A DNA stretch of 21,571 nucleotides, from the NCBI GenBank assembly GCA_019113125.1, contig DXIA01000121.1, positions 1 through 21,571 on the forward strand, written 5' to 3'. The notes beneath the pieces were generated by a model, which had not been told where the DNA came from, made no database searches, and saw only the letters and a program-made list of their open reading frames with translations. Below, in pieces: positions 1 through 6,592 of the stretch. Numbering within the stretch: position 1 is the first letter of the stretch; every line of letters begins with the position of its first letter. This DNA is from Candidatus Pygmaiobacter gallistercoris. Lineage in GTDB: Bacteria > Bacillota > Clostridia > Oscillospirales > Ruminococcaceae. A program made the position numbers and the translations under genes.

Positions 1-1
1 C

Positions 2-30
2 TTGACGGACAAGATATTGTGCATTATACT
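2..30 (+). promoter_or_regulatory. sigma-70-type promoter of the nrd operon
   Basis: TTGACG (2-7) and TATACT (25-30) are separated by exactly 17 bases. The region is AT-rich in an otherwise GC-rich window. Transcription would start near 37, leaving a leader of about 77 bases before nrdD. No other promoter-like sequence lies between here and the nrdD start. Confidence 0.75.
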
Positions 31-54
31 GTTAATGCAACATAAATATTGTAT
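7..54 (+). promoter_or_regulatory. tandem NrdR-type boxes
   Basis: Two related 16-base sites lie at 7-22 and 39-54. Their cores, CAAGATATTG and ATAAATATTG, match the NrdR box core CWATATATWG at 9 and 8 of 10 positions. The shared ATATTGT starts at 14 and at 46, 32 bases apart, so the sites sit on the same face of the helix. This is the spacing known for paired NrdR boxes at nrd promoters. The first box lies between -35 and -10 and the second just after the predicted start, both positions suited to repression. No nrdR gene is in the window, so the regulator is inferred. Confidence 0.7.
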
Positions 55-56
55 AG

Positions 57-96
57 TTTCCGCGGAGGTGGCAGTATGCCCCCGCGGGAATTTTTT
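57..96 (+). promoter_or_regulatory. terminator-like hairpin in the nrdD leader (candidate attenuator)
   Basis: TTTCCGCGG (57-65) pairs with CCGCGGGAA (82-90), with one G-U pair. An inner GGCA/TGCC stem (70-73 with 77-80) closes the loop, and TTTTTT follows at 91-96. This has the form of an intrinsic terminator but lies between the nrd promoter and the nrdD start, so transcripts must read through it. The 5' arm overlaps the ribosome binding site of the small leader frame (GGAGG, 64-68). Ribosome loading would therefore compete with the hairpin. The regulatory role is inferred. Confidence 0.5.
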
Positions 97-117
97 CGGG
101 AGGAGCAGAGCGGATGA
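76..117 (+). CDS. 13-residue leader peptide overlapping the nrdD start
   Basis: An ATG at 76 follows GGAGG (64-68) by 7 bases and opens a 13-codon frame, MPPREFFREEQSG, ending in TGA at 115-117. The stop overlaps the nrdD start codon in an ATGA arrangement, which is typical of translational coupling. The frame spans the 3' arm and T-tract of the leader hairpin. Its residues show no run of a regulatory amino acid beyond two Phe codons encoded by the T-tract. It could be a chance frame. The good ribosome binding site and exact stop/start overlap argue that it is translated. Confidence 0.4.
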   Translation: MPPREFFREEQSG

Positions 118-2420
118 CCAAGGTAAAGACCATCGTCAAGCGGGACGGGCGGACCGTTCTCTACGATGAGACCAAGATCGCGGCGGCGGTGCTCAAGGCG
201 CTGGCGGCCAGCGGCAACGAGGACCCCGCGGCGGCGGCGCGGATCGCAAATGCGGTGGGGGACCAGCTGTCGGTCGGCGGGGAGGAGAGCTCCCCGACCA
301 TCGAGCAGATTCAGGACACGGTGGAGAAGGAGCTGATGCGGGAGGGGTATGCCGACGCCGCAAAGCGGTACATCCTCTACCGGGAGAACCGGACCCGGAT
401 CCGGGACGGCAAGACCTCCCTGATGCGGGCGATCGACGAGATCACCAACGTCGACGCGCGGCTGAGCGACATGAAGCGGGACAACGCGAACATCGACGGC
501 AACACCGCGATGGGCAGCATGCTGCAGATCGGCACCACCGGCGCGAAGGCCTACAACGAGCTGTATCTTTTGACCGACGAGCAGCGGGAGGCCTACCACA
601 ACGGGGACATCCACATCCACGACTTCGACTTCTACGCGCTGACCACCACCTGCACCCAGATCGACCTGCTGCGGCTGTTCAAGGACGGCTTTTCGACCGG
701 CCACGGCTTTCTGCGGGAGCCCCAGAGCATCGCGAGCTACGCCGCCCTCGCGGCGATCGCGATCCAGTCCAACCAGAACGACCAGCACGGCGGCCAGGGG
801 GTGCCGAACTTCGACTACGCGATGGCCGAGGGGGTGGCCAAGACCTTCAAGAAGAGCTATCTGCGCAAGCTGACCGAGTCGTTTGAGGACGTGACCGGCA
901 GCTTTGAGCAGGAGGACTTCCTGCGGCAGATCCTCGAGGACACCACCGCCGAGGTCGGCGAGGGGCCGCGGCTGACCGACGACGCGGATCCCGGCAGGGC
1001 GGCGCTCTTCGACCGCCGGGTCGCCGAGACGCTGGCCGAGAGCGGCCGCCTCTCGCTCGAGGAGGCGGCCCGGATCGTCGGCTCCGCCCGTCACCGGGCC
1101 GAGCGGGACACCGACCGGGCGACCTACCAGGCGATGGAGGGCTTTGTCCACAACCTGAACACGATGCACTCCCGCGCGGGGGCCCAGACCCCGTTTTCCA
1201 GCATCAACTACGGCACCGACACCAGCCCCGAGGGGCGGATGGCGATCCGCAACGTGCTGCTGGCGACCGATGCGGGGCTCGGCCACGGGGAGACCGCGAT
1301 CTTCCCGATCCACATCTTCAAGGTCAAGGAGGGGGTCAACTACAACGAGGGGGATCCCAACTACGACCTGTTTGAGCTCTCCTGCAAGGTGAGCGCCAAG
1401 CGGCTGTTCCCGAACTACGTCTTCCTCGACAGCCCCTTCAACCTGCAGTACTACAAGCCCGGCCACCCCGAGACCGAGGTCGCGACGATGGGCTGCCGCA
1501 CCCGGGTGATGGGCAACGTCTACGACCCGACCCGCGAGATCTCCTACTCCCGCGGCAACCTCTCCTTCACCTCGATCAACCTGCCGCGGCTGGCGATCGA
1601 GAGCCATGGGGACGAGGCGCTGTTCTACGAGAAACTCGACGCGATGATGGACCTCGTCGCCCGGCAGCTGCTCGACCGGTTTGAGATCCAGGCCCGCAAG
1701 CGGGTCTACAACTACCCGTTCCTGATGGGGCAGGGGGTCTGGCTGGACAGCGACAAGCTCGGCCCGAACGACGAGGTGCGGGAGGTCTTAAAGCACGGCA
1801 GCCTCTCGATCGGCTTTATCGGCCTCGCCGAGACGCTGACCGCCCTCTACGGCCACCACCACGGCGAGAGCGAGGAGATGCAGCAGAAGGGCCTTTCGAT
1901 CATCGGCCACATGCGGGAGTTCTGCGACAAGAAGGCCGCCGAGACCCACCTCAACTTCGGCCTGCTGGCCACCCCCGCCGAGGGCCTTTCGGGCCGGTTC
2001 ATCCGGATGGACCAGAAACGGTACGGCAAGATCCCCGGCGTCACCGATCGGGAGTACTACACCAACAGTTTCCACATCCCGGTCTGGTACCCCATCTCGG
2101 CCTATGACAAGATCCGGCTCGAGGCGCCCTACCACGCGCTGACCAACGCCGGCCACATCAGCTATGTCGAGCTGGACGGGGACACCGCGAACAACGTCGA
2201 GGCGTTCGAGACGGTGGTCCGCTGGATGCACGACGCCGGGATCGGCTACGGCTCGATCAACCACCCGGTCGACCGGGACCCGGTCTGCGGCTATGTCGGG
2301 GTGATCGGGGACGTCTGCCCCCGCTGCGGCCGGCGGGAGGGCGAGGCGGTCAGCGCCGAAAAGCTCGCCGAGCTGCGCAAGAAGTACCCCGGGGTACCCC
2401 ACTTCTGCGGCTGTGAATAA
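114..2420 (+). CDS. nrdD: anaerobic ribonucleoside-triphosphate reductase, catalytic subunit lacking the glycyl-radical segment
   Basis: This class III reductase makes dNTPs from NTPs without oxygen. The protein has 768 residues. An N-terminal ATP-cone (about 3-95, with KRDG at 9-12) would give allosteric control. The reductase barrel follows, with CTQID (Cys180) and MGCRTRV (Cys461), the likely active-site cysteines. The C-terminus carries the Cys zinc region (Cys725, Cys735, Cys738) and ends in HFCGCE. What is missing is the RxxGY glycyl-radical motif that normally follows the zinc region. It is encoded by the next gene (2463-2615), in the same frame but after four in-frame stop codons. The start at 114 is supported by GGGAGGAG at 98-105. 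Regulation probably involves NrdR and the leader hairpin. Identity is certain; dependence on the separate peptide is inferred. Confidence 0.96.
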   Translation: MTKVKTIVKRDGRTVLYDETKIAAAVLKALAASGNEDPAAAARIANAVGDQLSVGGEESSPTIEQIQDTVEKELMREGYADAAKRYILYRENRTRIRDGKTSLMRAIDEITNVDARLSDMKRDNANIDGNTAMGSMLQIGTTGAKAYNELYLLTDEQREAYHNGDIHIHDFDFYALTTTCTQIDLLRLFKDGFSTGHGFLREPQSIASYAALAAIAIQSNQNDQHGGQGVPNFDYAMAEGVAKTFKKSYLRKLTESFEDVTGSFEQEDFLRQILEDTTAEVGEGPRLTDDADPGRAALFDRRVAETLAESGRLSLEEAARIVGSARHRAERDTDRATYQAMEGFVHNLNTMHSRAGAQTPFSSINYGTDTSPEGRMAIRNVLLATDAGLGHGETAIFPIHIFKVKEGVNYNEGDPNYDLFELSCKVSAKRLFPNYVFLDSPFNLQYYKPGHPETEVATMGCRTRVMGNVYDPTREISYSRGNLSFTSINLPRLAIESHGDEALFYEKLDAMMDLVARQLLDRFEIQARKRVYNYPFLMGQGVWLDSDKLGPNDEVREVLKHGSLSIGFIGLAETLTALYGHHHGESEEMQQKGLSIIGHMREFCDKKAAETHLNFGLLATPAEGLSGRFIRMDQKRYGKIPGVTDREYYTNSFHIPVWYPISAYDKIRLEAPYHALTNAGHISYVELDGDTANNVEAFETVVRWMHDAGIGYGSINHPVDRDPVCGYVGVIGDVCPRCGRREGEAVSAEKLAELRKKYPGVPHFCGCE

Positions 2421-2462
2421 AGATATTGATAGATTCTTATAAAATGAAATGGAGGAGTAACG

Positions 2463-2615
2463 ATGTCAGTCAACGAGAAGAAGGAAGTCGGCAAGGATGT
2501 CGGGTTTGAGCGGATTCGCCGGATCACCGGCTATCTGGTCGGCACGATGGACAAGTGGAACGACGCCAAGAAGGCGGAGGAGCGCGACCGGGTCAAGCAC
2601 GGTCTGACCCGATGA
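2463..2615 (+). CDS. separate glycyl-radical domain of anaerobic ribonucleotide reductase
   Basis: This is a 50-residue peptide. Residues 15-30 read FERIRRITGYLVGTMD, and the C-terminus has WNDAKKAEERDRVKH. This is the C-terminal glycyl-radical region of NrdD, with the radical site expected at Gly23 in RRITGY. The upstream nrdD product lacks this segment. The gene has its own ribosome binding site (GGAGGAG, 2451-2457, 7 bases from GGAGG to the ATG). It is separated from nrdD by 42 AT-rich bases containing several in-frame stops, so readthrough is not a simple explanation. Its stop overlaps the nrdG start (ATGA, 2612-2615), which couples it to the activase that should install the radical. I infer that it binds NrdD as a detached radical subunit, analogous to GrcA/YfiD acting on pyruvate formate-lyase. 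Confidence 0.9.
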   Translation: MSVNEKKEVGKDVGFERIRRITGYLVGTMDKWNDAKKAEERDRVKHGLTR

Positions 2616-3127
2616 TCCGGGTCGCCGGTCTGGCGGACGACTCGATCGTCGACGGGCCCGGCATCCGGGTGACCGTCTTCGGCCAGGGCTGTCCCCACCA
2701 CTGCCCGGGCTGTCAGAACCCCGAGACCTGGTCCTTTGCGGGCGGGGTCGAGATGAGCGAGGAGGCGCTGGCCGCCCGCATCCGCTCGAACCCCCTCGCC
2801 AAGGGGGTCACCTTTTCGGGCGGGGAGCCGTTCGCCCAGCCCGCCGGCTTTGCCAAGCTGGCCGAGCTGCTGCGGGCGGACTACGAGCTCGCCTCCTACA
2901 CCGGCTACACCTTCGAGGAGCTCTACGCGATGGAGGACCCGGCGGTGCGAAAGCTGCTCGGGCTGCTCGACATCCTGGTCGACGGCCGGTTTGTCGAGGC
3001 CGAGCGGACGCTGACGCTGCGGTTCCGGGGCAGCCGGAACCAGCGGATCATCGATCTGCCGAGGAGCCTTGCCGCCGGCAGGGCGGTGCTCTGCACCGCC
3101 GAGCGGTGGACCGGCGGGGAGAACTGA
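2612..3127 (+). CDS. nrdG: anaerobic ribonucleotide reductase activating protein (radical SAM)
   Basis: This activase uses S-adenosylmethionine and a [4Fe-4S] cluster to create the glycyl radical of class III ribonucleotide reductase. The protein has 171 residues, a normal family length. The cluster cysteines are in CPHHCPGC (Cys27, Cys31, Cys34), the CX3CX2C radical SAM signature. TFSGGEPF (67-74) is the SAM-contacting GGEP motif, and the C-terminal RFRGSRNQRIID is typical of NrdG. The ATG at 2612 overlaps the stop of the glycyl-radical peptide and has no ribosome binding site of its own, so translation probably depends on that peptide being translated. An in-frame ATG at 2555 lies inside the radical-peptide gene without a good binding site, and it would add 19 residues unlike the family. 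Confidence 0.95.
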   Translation: MIRVAGLADDSIVDGPGIRVTVFGQGCPHHCPGCQNPETWSFAGGVEMSEEALAARIRSNPLAKGVTFSGGEPFAQPAGFAKLAELLRADYELASYTGYTFEELYAMEDPAVRKLLGLLDILVDGRFVEAERTLTLRFRGSRNQRIIDLPRSLAAGRAVLCTAERWTGGEN

Positions 3128-3134
3128 TACATAG

Positions 3135-3164
3135 GGCCGATTCCATCCGGAATCGGCCTTTTTT
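3135..3164 (+). terminator. intrinsic terminator of the nrd operon
   Basis: A perfect 10-base stem GGCCGATTCC/GGAATCGGCC (3135-3144 with 3149-3158) with loop ATCC is followed by six T residues, 8 bases after the nrdG stop. Confidence 0.9.
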
Positions 3165-3182
3165 GAAACGGAGGAACCAACC

Positions 3183-4007
3183 ATGCTGCAGGACATCCGG
3201 CCCCACCGGCTGGACATCTCATTCCACCCCGCCGCCCCCGGGCCAAAGAGCCGGGCGCTGGTCTTTGACCGGGACCAGCTGCTCGCCGCGGTGCACCGGG
3301 ACCAGCTCGCGCTGCCCCGGGTCGCCGACTGCACCGGGGCGGAGCGGGCGACCTTTCTGTTCCGGCTGGACGAGACCGACTTCTTTCTGCTGCCCGCCCC
3401 CGCCGCGGCGGCGGGGTTTTCGATGCAGCCGGTCGCGCTGCTGCGCCGGGCCGGGCCGAAGGAGACCGCCTTCGCCGCGCTGACCGGCTACCAGCTTTAT
3501 AAATGGTACCGGGACAACCGGTACTGCGGCCGGTGCGGGGGGCCGCTTATTCCCCTCGCGGGGGAGCGGGCGCTGCGGTGTGACCGGTGCGGCAACACCG
3601 TCTACCCCAGGATCGCGCCGGTGGTCATCGTCGGGGTGACGGATGGCGACCGGCTGCTGATGACCCGGTACGCCGGCGGGGACTACCGGGACTGGGCGCT
3701 GGTCGCCGGCTTTGTCGAGGTCGGGGAGACCCCCGAGGACGCCGCCCGGCGGGAGGTGCTGGAGGAGACCGGGGTGCAAATCCGGGATCTGCGGTATGTC
3801 GCAGCCCAGCCCTGGGCCTTCTCGGAGAGCCTGCTGCTCGGCTTTTTCGCCCGGCTCGAGGGCCCGGCCGCCCTCACCGTCCAGCGCAGCGAGCTCGCCG
3901 AGGCGGCCTGGATCCCCCGCGCGGAGATCCACCACCGGCCGGAGGACTTCAGCCTGACCGGCGAGCTGATCGACCGGTTCGTCCGGGGAGAACTTCCCTG
4001 GAAATAA
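3183..4007 (+). CDS. nudC: NADH pyrophosphatase NudC (Nudix hydrolase)
   Basis: NudC hydrolyses NADH to NMNH and AMP and, in other bacteria, removes NAD caps from RNA 5' ends. The protein has 274 residues, a normal family length. A zinc ribbon uses Cys115, Cys118, Cys133 and Cys136. The Nudix box (176-198) matches GX5EX7REUXEEXGU: Gly176, Glu182, Arg190, Glu191, Glu194, Glu195. AAQPWAFSES (207-216) is the SQPWPFPxS-like motif that marks the NudC subfamily, here slightly altered. A GGAGG lies about 10 bases before the ATG at 3183. The gene begins just after the nrd terminator and I see no clear promoter in that short gap. It may rely on readthrough or on a promoter inside nrdG. Confidence 0.9.
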   Translation: MLQDIRPHRLDISFHPAAPGPKSRALVFDRDQLLAAVHRDQLALPRVADCTGAERATFLFRLDETDFFLLPAPAAAAGFSMQPVALLRRAGPKETAFAALTGYQLYKWYRDNRYCGRCGGPLIPLAGERALRCDRCGNTVYPRIAPVVIVGVTDGDRLLMTRYAGGDYRDWALVAGFVEVGETPEDAARREVLEETGVQIRDLRYVAAQPWAFSESLLLGFFARLEGPAALTVQRSELAEAAWIPRAEIHHRPEDFSLTGELIDRFVRGELPWK

Positions 4008-4039
4008 AAAAGAGAGACCCGCAGGGTCTCTCTTTTTTT
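4006..4039. terminator. bidirectional terminator between nudC and the PLP enzyme
   Basis: AGAGAGACCC (4011-4020) pairs with GGGTCTCTCT (4024-4033) around loop GCA. The stem is flanked by an A-run on the left and a T-run to 4039 on the right. It can therefore end nudC on the plus strand and the convergent gene ending at 4052 on the minus strand. Confidence 0.9.
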
Positions 4040-4051
4040 GCTGTTTGGGGA

Positions 4052-5224
4052 TCAGCCCTTCATCTTCTCGAAGGCCTGCTCGAAATCGGCGATCAGATCC
4101 TCGACGTCCTCGCTGCCGACCGAGAACCGGATCAGGTTGCCGTAGGCGGACTTGGGGAACATCAGGGTGACCACGTCGCCCAGGCTGGTCGCGACCGGCG
4201 GGATGGTGGTGGCGTCGGCGAACTTCGCCATCTCCTCATAGCCGCCCTTCAGGTGGACGCAGAGCATCCCGCCGTAGCAGCCGTGGAGGAACATCTTCTC
4301 GGCCAGCGCGTGCTGGGGATGGCTCTCGAGGCCGGGATAGGTGACATAGTCGACCTCGGGCCGGGCCTCGAACCACTTGGCGAGGGTGAGGGCGTTGGCC
4401 GACTGGCGGGCGACCCGCAGGCCGAGGGTCTTGACCCCGCGCAGCGCGAGCCAGGCGTCAAAGGCGCTGATGTGGCAGCCGAGGTTGTCGCTGTAGTACC
4501 GCACCCGGTCGATGTCCTCCTTGCGGCCGGCGACGATGCCGCACAGCGCGTCGCCGTGGCCGACATAGTACTTGGTGCCGGAGTGGACGACGATGTCGGC
4601 GCCGAAATCCAGCGGCCGCAGCACATAGGGGGAGAGGAAGGTGTTGTCCACGATGAACTTGCAGCCGTGCTCGTGGGCGATCTTGGCGATCTCGGGCAGG
4701 TTGGCGAGTTTCAGCCGGGGGTTCGAGAGCGCCTCGAGGTAGATGACCTTGGTGTTGGGGCGCAGCGCCGCCTTGATGTTCTCGAGGTCGAGGATCTCGA
4801 CCCGGGTGGTCTCGATGCCCTTGGCCGGCAGGATGTCGGCGAACATGCTGGAGGTGCACATGAAGGTGTCGTCCGAGCAGATGACATGGTCGCCGGCGTT
4901 GAGGTTGGAGAGCAGCGCGTTGCTGATCGCCGCCATGCCGCAGGCGCAGATGAAGGCGTCCTCCGAGTGCTCGAGCGCCTTGACCTTCTCGGCCAGCGCG
5001 TCGGCGGTCGGGTTGGTGGTGCGGCTGTAGATGTAGACGCCCGGGGCCCAGTCGGCGCCCTCGGCGAGTTTCTGGTCGTACTCCTCGGCGGTCTCGTAGC
5101 CGTAGGTGCTGGTCTCAAAGATCGGGGTGTTCATCGCGTGGGTGATCGGGTCGGGGGTGTCCCCGCACTTGATCGCCTTGGTGTTGAAATGCATCTTGCC
5201 GAAATCGGTATCGTATCTGCTCAT
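4052..5224 (-). CDS. PLP-dependent trans-sulfuration family enzyme (methionine gamma-lyase / cystathionine gamma-synthase type)
   Basis: This is a cytosolic fold-type I PLP enzyme of sulfur amino acid metabolism, 390 residues. Family marks include YSRTTNPT (66-73, phosphate contacts), CGMAAIS (95-101), DNTFLSPY with PLP-nitrogen Asp193, and SGTKYYVGHGD with Schiff-base Lys218. Cys123 aligns with Cys116, the substrate-loop cysteine of methionine gamma-lyase. Two departures are visible. The residue aligned with the PLP-stacking, proton-donating Tyr114 is Phe121. The segment after SLGD lacks about 16 residues, including the usual ESL and the TPEER-like stretch. The substrate therefore cannot be named; I doubt a standard gamma-lyase. 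GGAGG sits 6 bases before the ATG at 5224. The gene has its own promoter at 5267-5295 and follows the M20 peptidase gene. Confidence 0.85.
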   Translation of the reverse strand: MSRYDTDFGKMHFNTKAIKCGDTPDPITHAMNTPIFETSTYGYETAEEYDQKLAEGADWAPGVYIYSRTTNPTADALAEKVKALEHSEDAFICACGMAAISNALLSNLNAGDHVICSDDTFMCTSSMFADILPAKGIETTRVEILDLENIKAALRPNTKVIYLEALSNPRLKLANLPEIAKIAHEHGCKFIVDNTFLSPYVLRPLDFGADIVVHSGTKYYVGHGDALCGIVAGRKEDIDRVRYYSDNLGCHISAFDAWLALRGVKTLGLRVARQSANALTLAKWFEARPEVDYVTYPGLESHPQHALAEKMFLHGCYGGMLCVHLKGGYEEMAKFADATTIPPVATSLGDVVTLMFPKSAYGNLIRFSVGSEDVEDLIADFEQAFEKMKG

Positions 5225-5266
5225 TTGGTCCTCCTTAGAGATGTAATACTAAAGCTGCCGAAAGCC

Positions 5267-5295
5267 ATTATACCCCGCAGCGGCGGGGATTGCAA
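5267..5295 (-). promoter_or_regulatory. promoter with a palindromic spacer ahead of the PLP enzyme
   Basis: On the minus strand TTGCAA (5295-5290) and TATAAT (5272-5267) are 17 bases apart. The spacer is almost entirely an inverted repeat, CCCCGC-AGCG-GCGGGG (5273-5288). The consensus -10 suggests a real promoter. The palindrome between the two hexamers is a possible operator, since no T-run follows it to make a terminator. Confidence 0.7.
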
Positions 5296-5301
5296 ACCCT
5301 T

Positions 5302-6549
5302 TTACTCGAGGATGCTCTCCTGCACCCCGCAGACGCCGACCGCCGCGAGGGCGACCATCAGGGTCAGCTGGGGCATCTGCCAGGTGTCCTTGACCGGGAA
5401 CCGCTCCTTGGCGGCGTTGTGGGCGTAGACCTCGGGCCCGCCGTCCCCGATGCAGACCGCCGGCAGCCCCATCCCGATGGGGATCGAGGCGTTGGTCGGG
5501 CCGCCCTCGACCAGATAGGGCTTGTTGCCGAGGTACTCGATGCCGCTCCAGGTCGCCTCGACCAGCGGATCGTGCTGGCCCAGCGAGCCGGCCTTGATGT
5601 CGAAGTAGGTCTCGACCGAGTAGGTGATGGTGTCCTTGCCCCAGCGGGCGGTCTCCTCGGCGCAGGCCTCCTCGATGCAGCGGAAGACCTCCTTGTCCAG
5701 CGCCTCGAGCTCGGCCTCGCCGTTCGAGCGGTAGTTGATCTTGATCGAGGCCTCGGGGACGATCGCGTGGATCGCCGCGTCGGTGCCGGCGTGGAAGTTG
5801 GTGACCGCGAAGGTGGTCTTCGGGTAGGCCGGGACCTTGAGGTCGGCGATCTTGGCGACCGCGCGGGCGGCGGCGTGCAGCGGGTTGGCGATCTCGCCGA
5901 AGGCCATGTAGGCATGTCCACCGATGCCGTGGAAGGTGATCTTCAGCGTCTTGATGCCGGTGGACTGGTAGATGATCCCCTCGGCGCCGCAGCCGTCCAT
6001 GTGGATGCTGGCGTCGATGTCCTTGTTCTCCGAGAAGAAGGCCTTCGCGCCACCGAAGGCGCCGATGCCCTCCTCCTGCACCGTGCCGAGGAACACCAGG
6101 TCCCCCTCGGTCTCGATGCCGGCGGCGTCGAGCGCCCGGATCAGCGAGAGCTCGGCCGCGAGGGCGCGGGTGTCGTCGACGATGCCGGGGCAGTGGACGA
6201 ACTCGCCGTCAAAGGTCGCCTTGAGCGGGGTGTCCAGCCCGTAGACGGTGTCCATGTGGCCGTCGATGACCACCTTCGGGCCGTTTCCCTTGCCCTTGCG
6301 CACCCCGATCGCGTTGCCGGCGGCGTCGATGTGGACGTCGGACAGGCCCAGCGCCTTGAACTGCTCGGTCATGTAGGCCGCGCGCTTCTCCTCGTGGAAG
6401 GTCGGCGAGGGGATCTCGGTGATGGTCACCTGCTCCTTGACGCACCGCTCGTGGTCCTCCTTGAGGAAGGCGAGCGCCTTCTGTACCTTCTCATCGCCGG
6501 TGATCGCCTTCATCGCGGCCGCCCGCTTCTCACTCACGACATAATCCAT
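5302..6549 (-). CDS. M20-family zinc metallopeptidase (peptidase T-like)
   Basis: This is a predicted cytosolic di-zinc aminopeptidase or amidohydrolase, probably acting on small peptides or acyl amino acids. Metal ligands are visible in order: DGHMDTV (His and Asp), GIVDDTR (bridging Asp), TVQEEGIG (catalytic and metal Glu), HMDGCG (Asp) and a late YAHNAAKERF (His). GIGGHAYMAF, starting the lid domain, has the usual dimer-interface His. The length of 415 residues is normal. I chose the second ATG (6549) because it lies 9 bases after AAGGGAG. The ATG at 6555 lies only 3 bases after it and would add two residues. The gene follows the zinc-ribbon gene by about 40 bases, so the two are probably co-transcribed. 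Substrate unknown. Confidence 0.85.
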   Translation of the reverse strand: MDYVVSEKRAAAMKAITGDEKVQKALAFLKEDHERCVKEQVTITEIPSPTFHEEKRAAYMTEQFKALGLSDVHIDAAGNAIGVRKGKGNGPKVVIDGHMDTVYGLDTPLKATFDGEFVHCPGIVDDTRALAAELSLIRALDAAGIETEGDLVFLGTVQEEGIGAFGGAKAFFSENKDIDASIHMDGCGAEGIIYQSTGIKTLKITFHGIGGHAYMAFGEIANPLHAAARAVAKIADLKVPAYPKTTFAVTNFHAGTDAAIHAIVPEASIKINYRSNGEAELEALDKEVFRCIEEACAEETARWGKDTITYSVETYFDIKAGSLGQHDPLVEATWSGIEYLGNKPYLVEGGPTNASIPIGMGLPAVCIGDGGPEVYAHNAAKERFPVKDTWQMPQLTLMVALAAVGVCGVQESILE

Positions 6550-6592
6550 TGTCATTCTCTCCCTTTCTTTTGGCCCCGGGGGGCCGTTGTGG

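Noticed and set aside
24-1607. Long reading frame on the minus strand opposite nrdD
   Set aside because: It mirrors the codon pattern of nrdD in a GC-rich gene, its protein is repetitive Val/Leu/Gly/Asp without domains, and nrdD is unmistakable on the other strand.
2418-2465. Readthrough or recoding joining nrdD to the glycyl-radical frame
   Set aside because: The frames agree, but TAA, TGA, TAG and TGA all intervene and the small gene has its own strong ribosome binding site.
3587-5428. Frame of 613 residues on the plus strand spanning nudC and the PLP enzyme
   Set aside because: It crosses a terminator and overlaps two clear genes; the composition is that of an out-of-frame GC-rich shadow.
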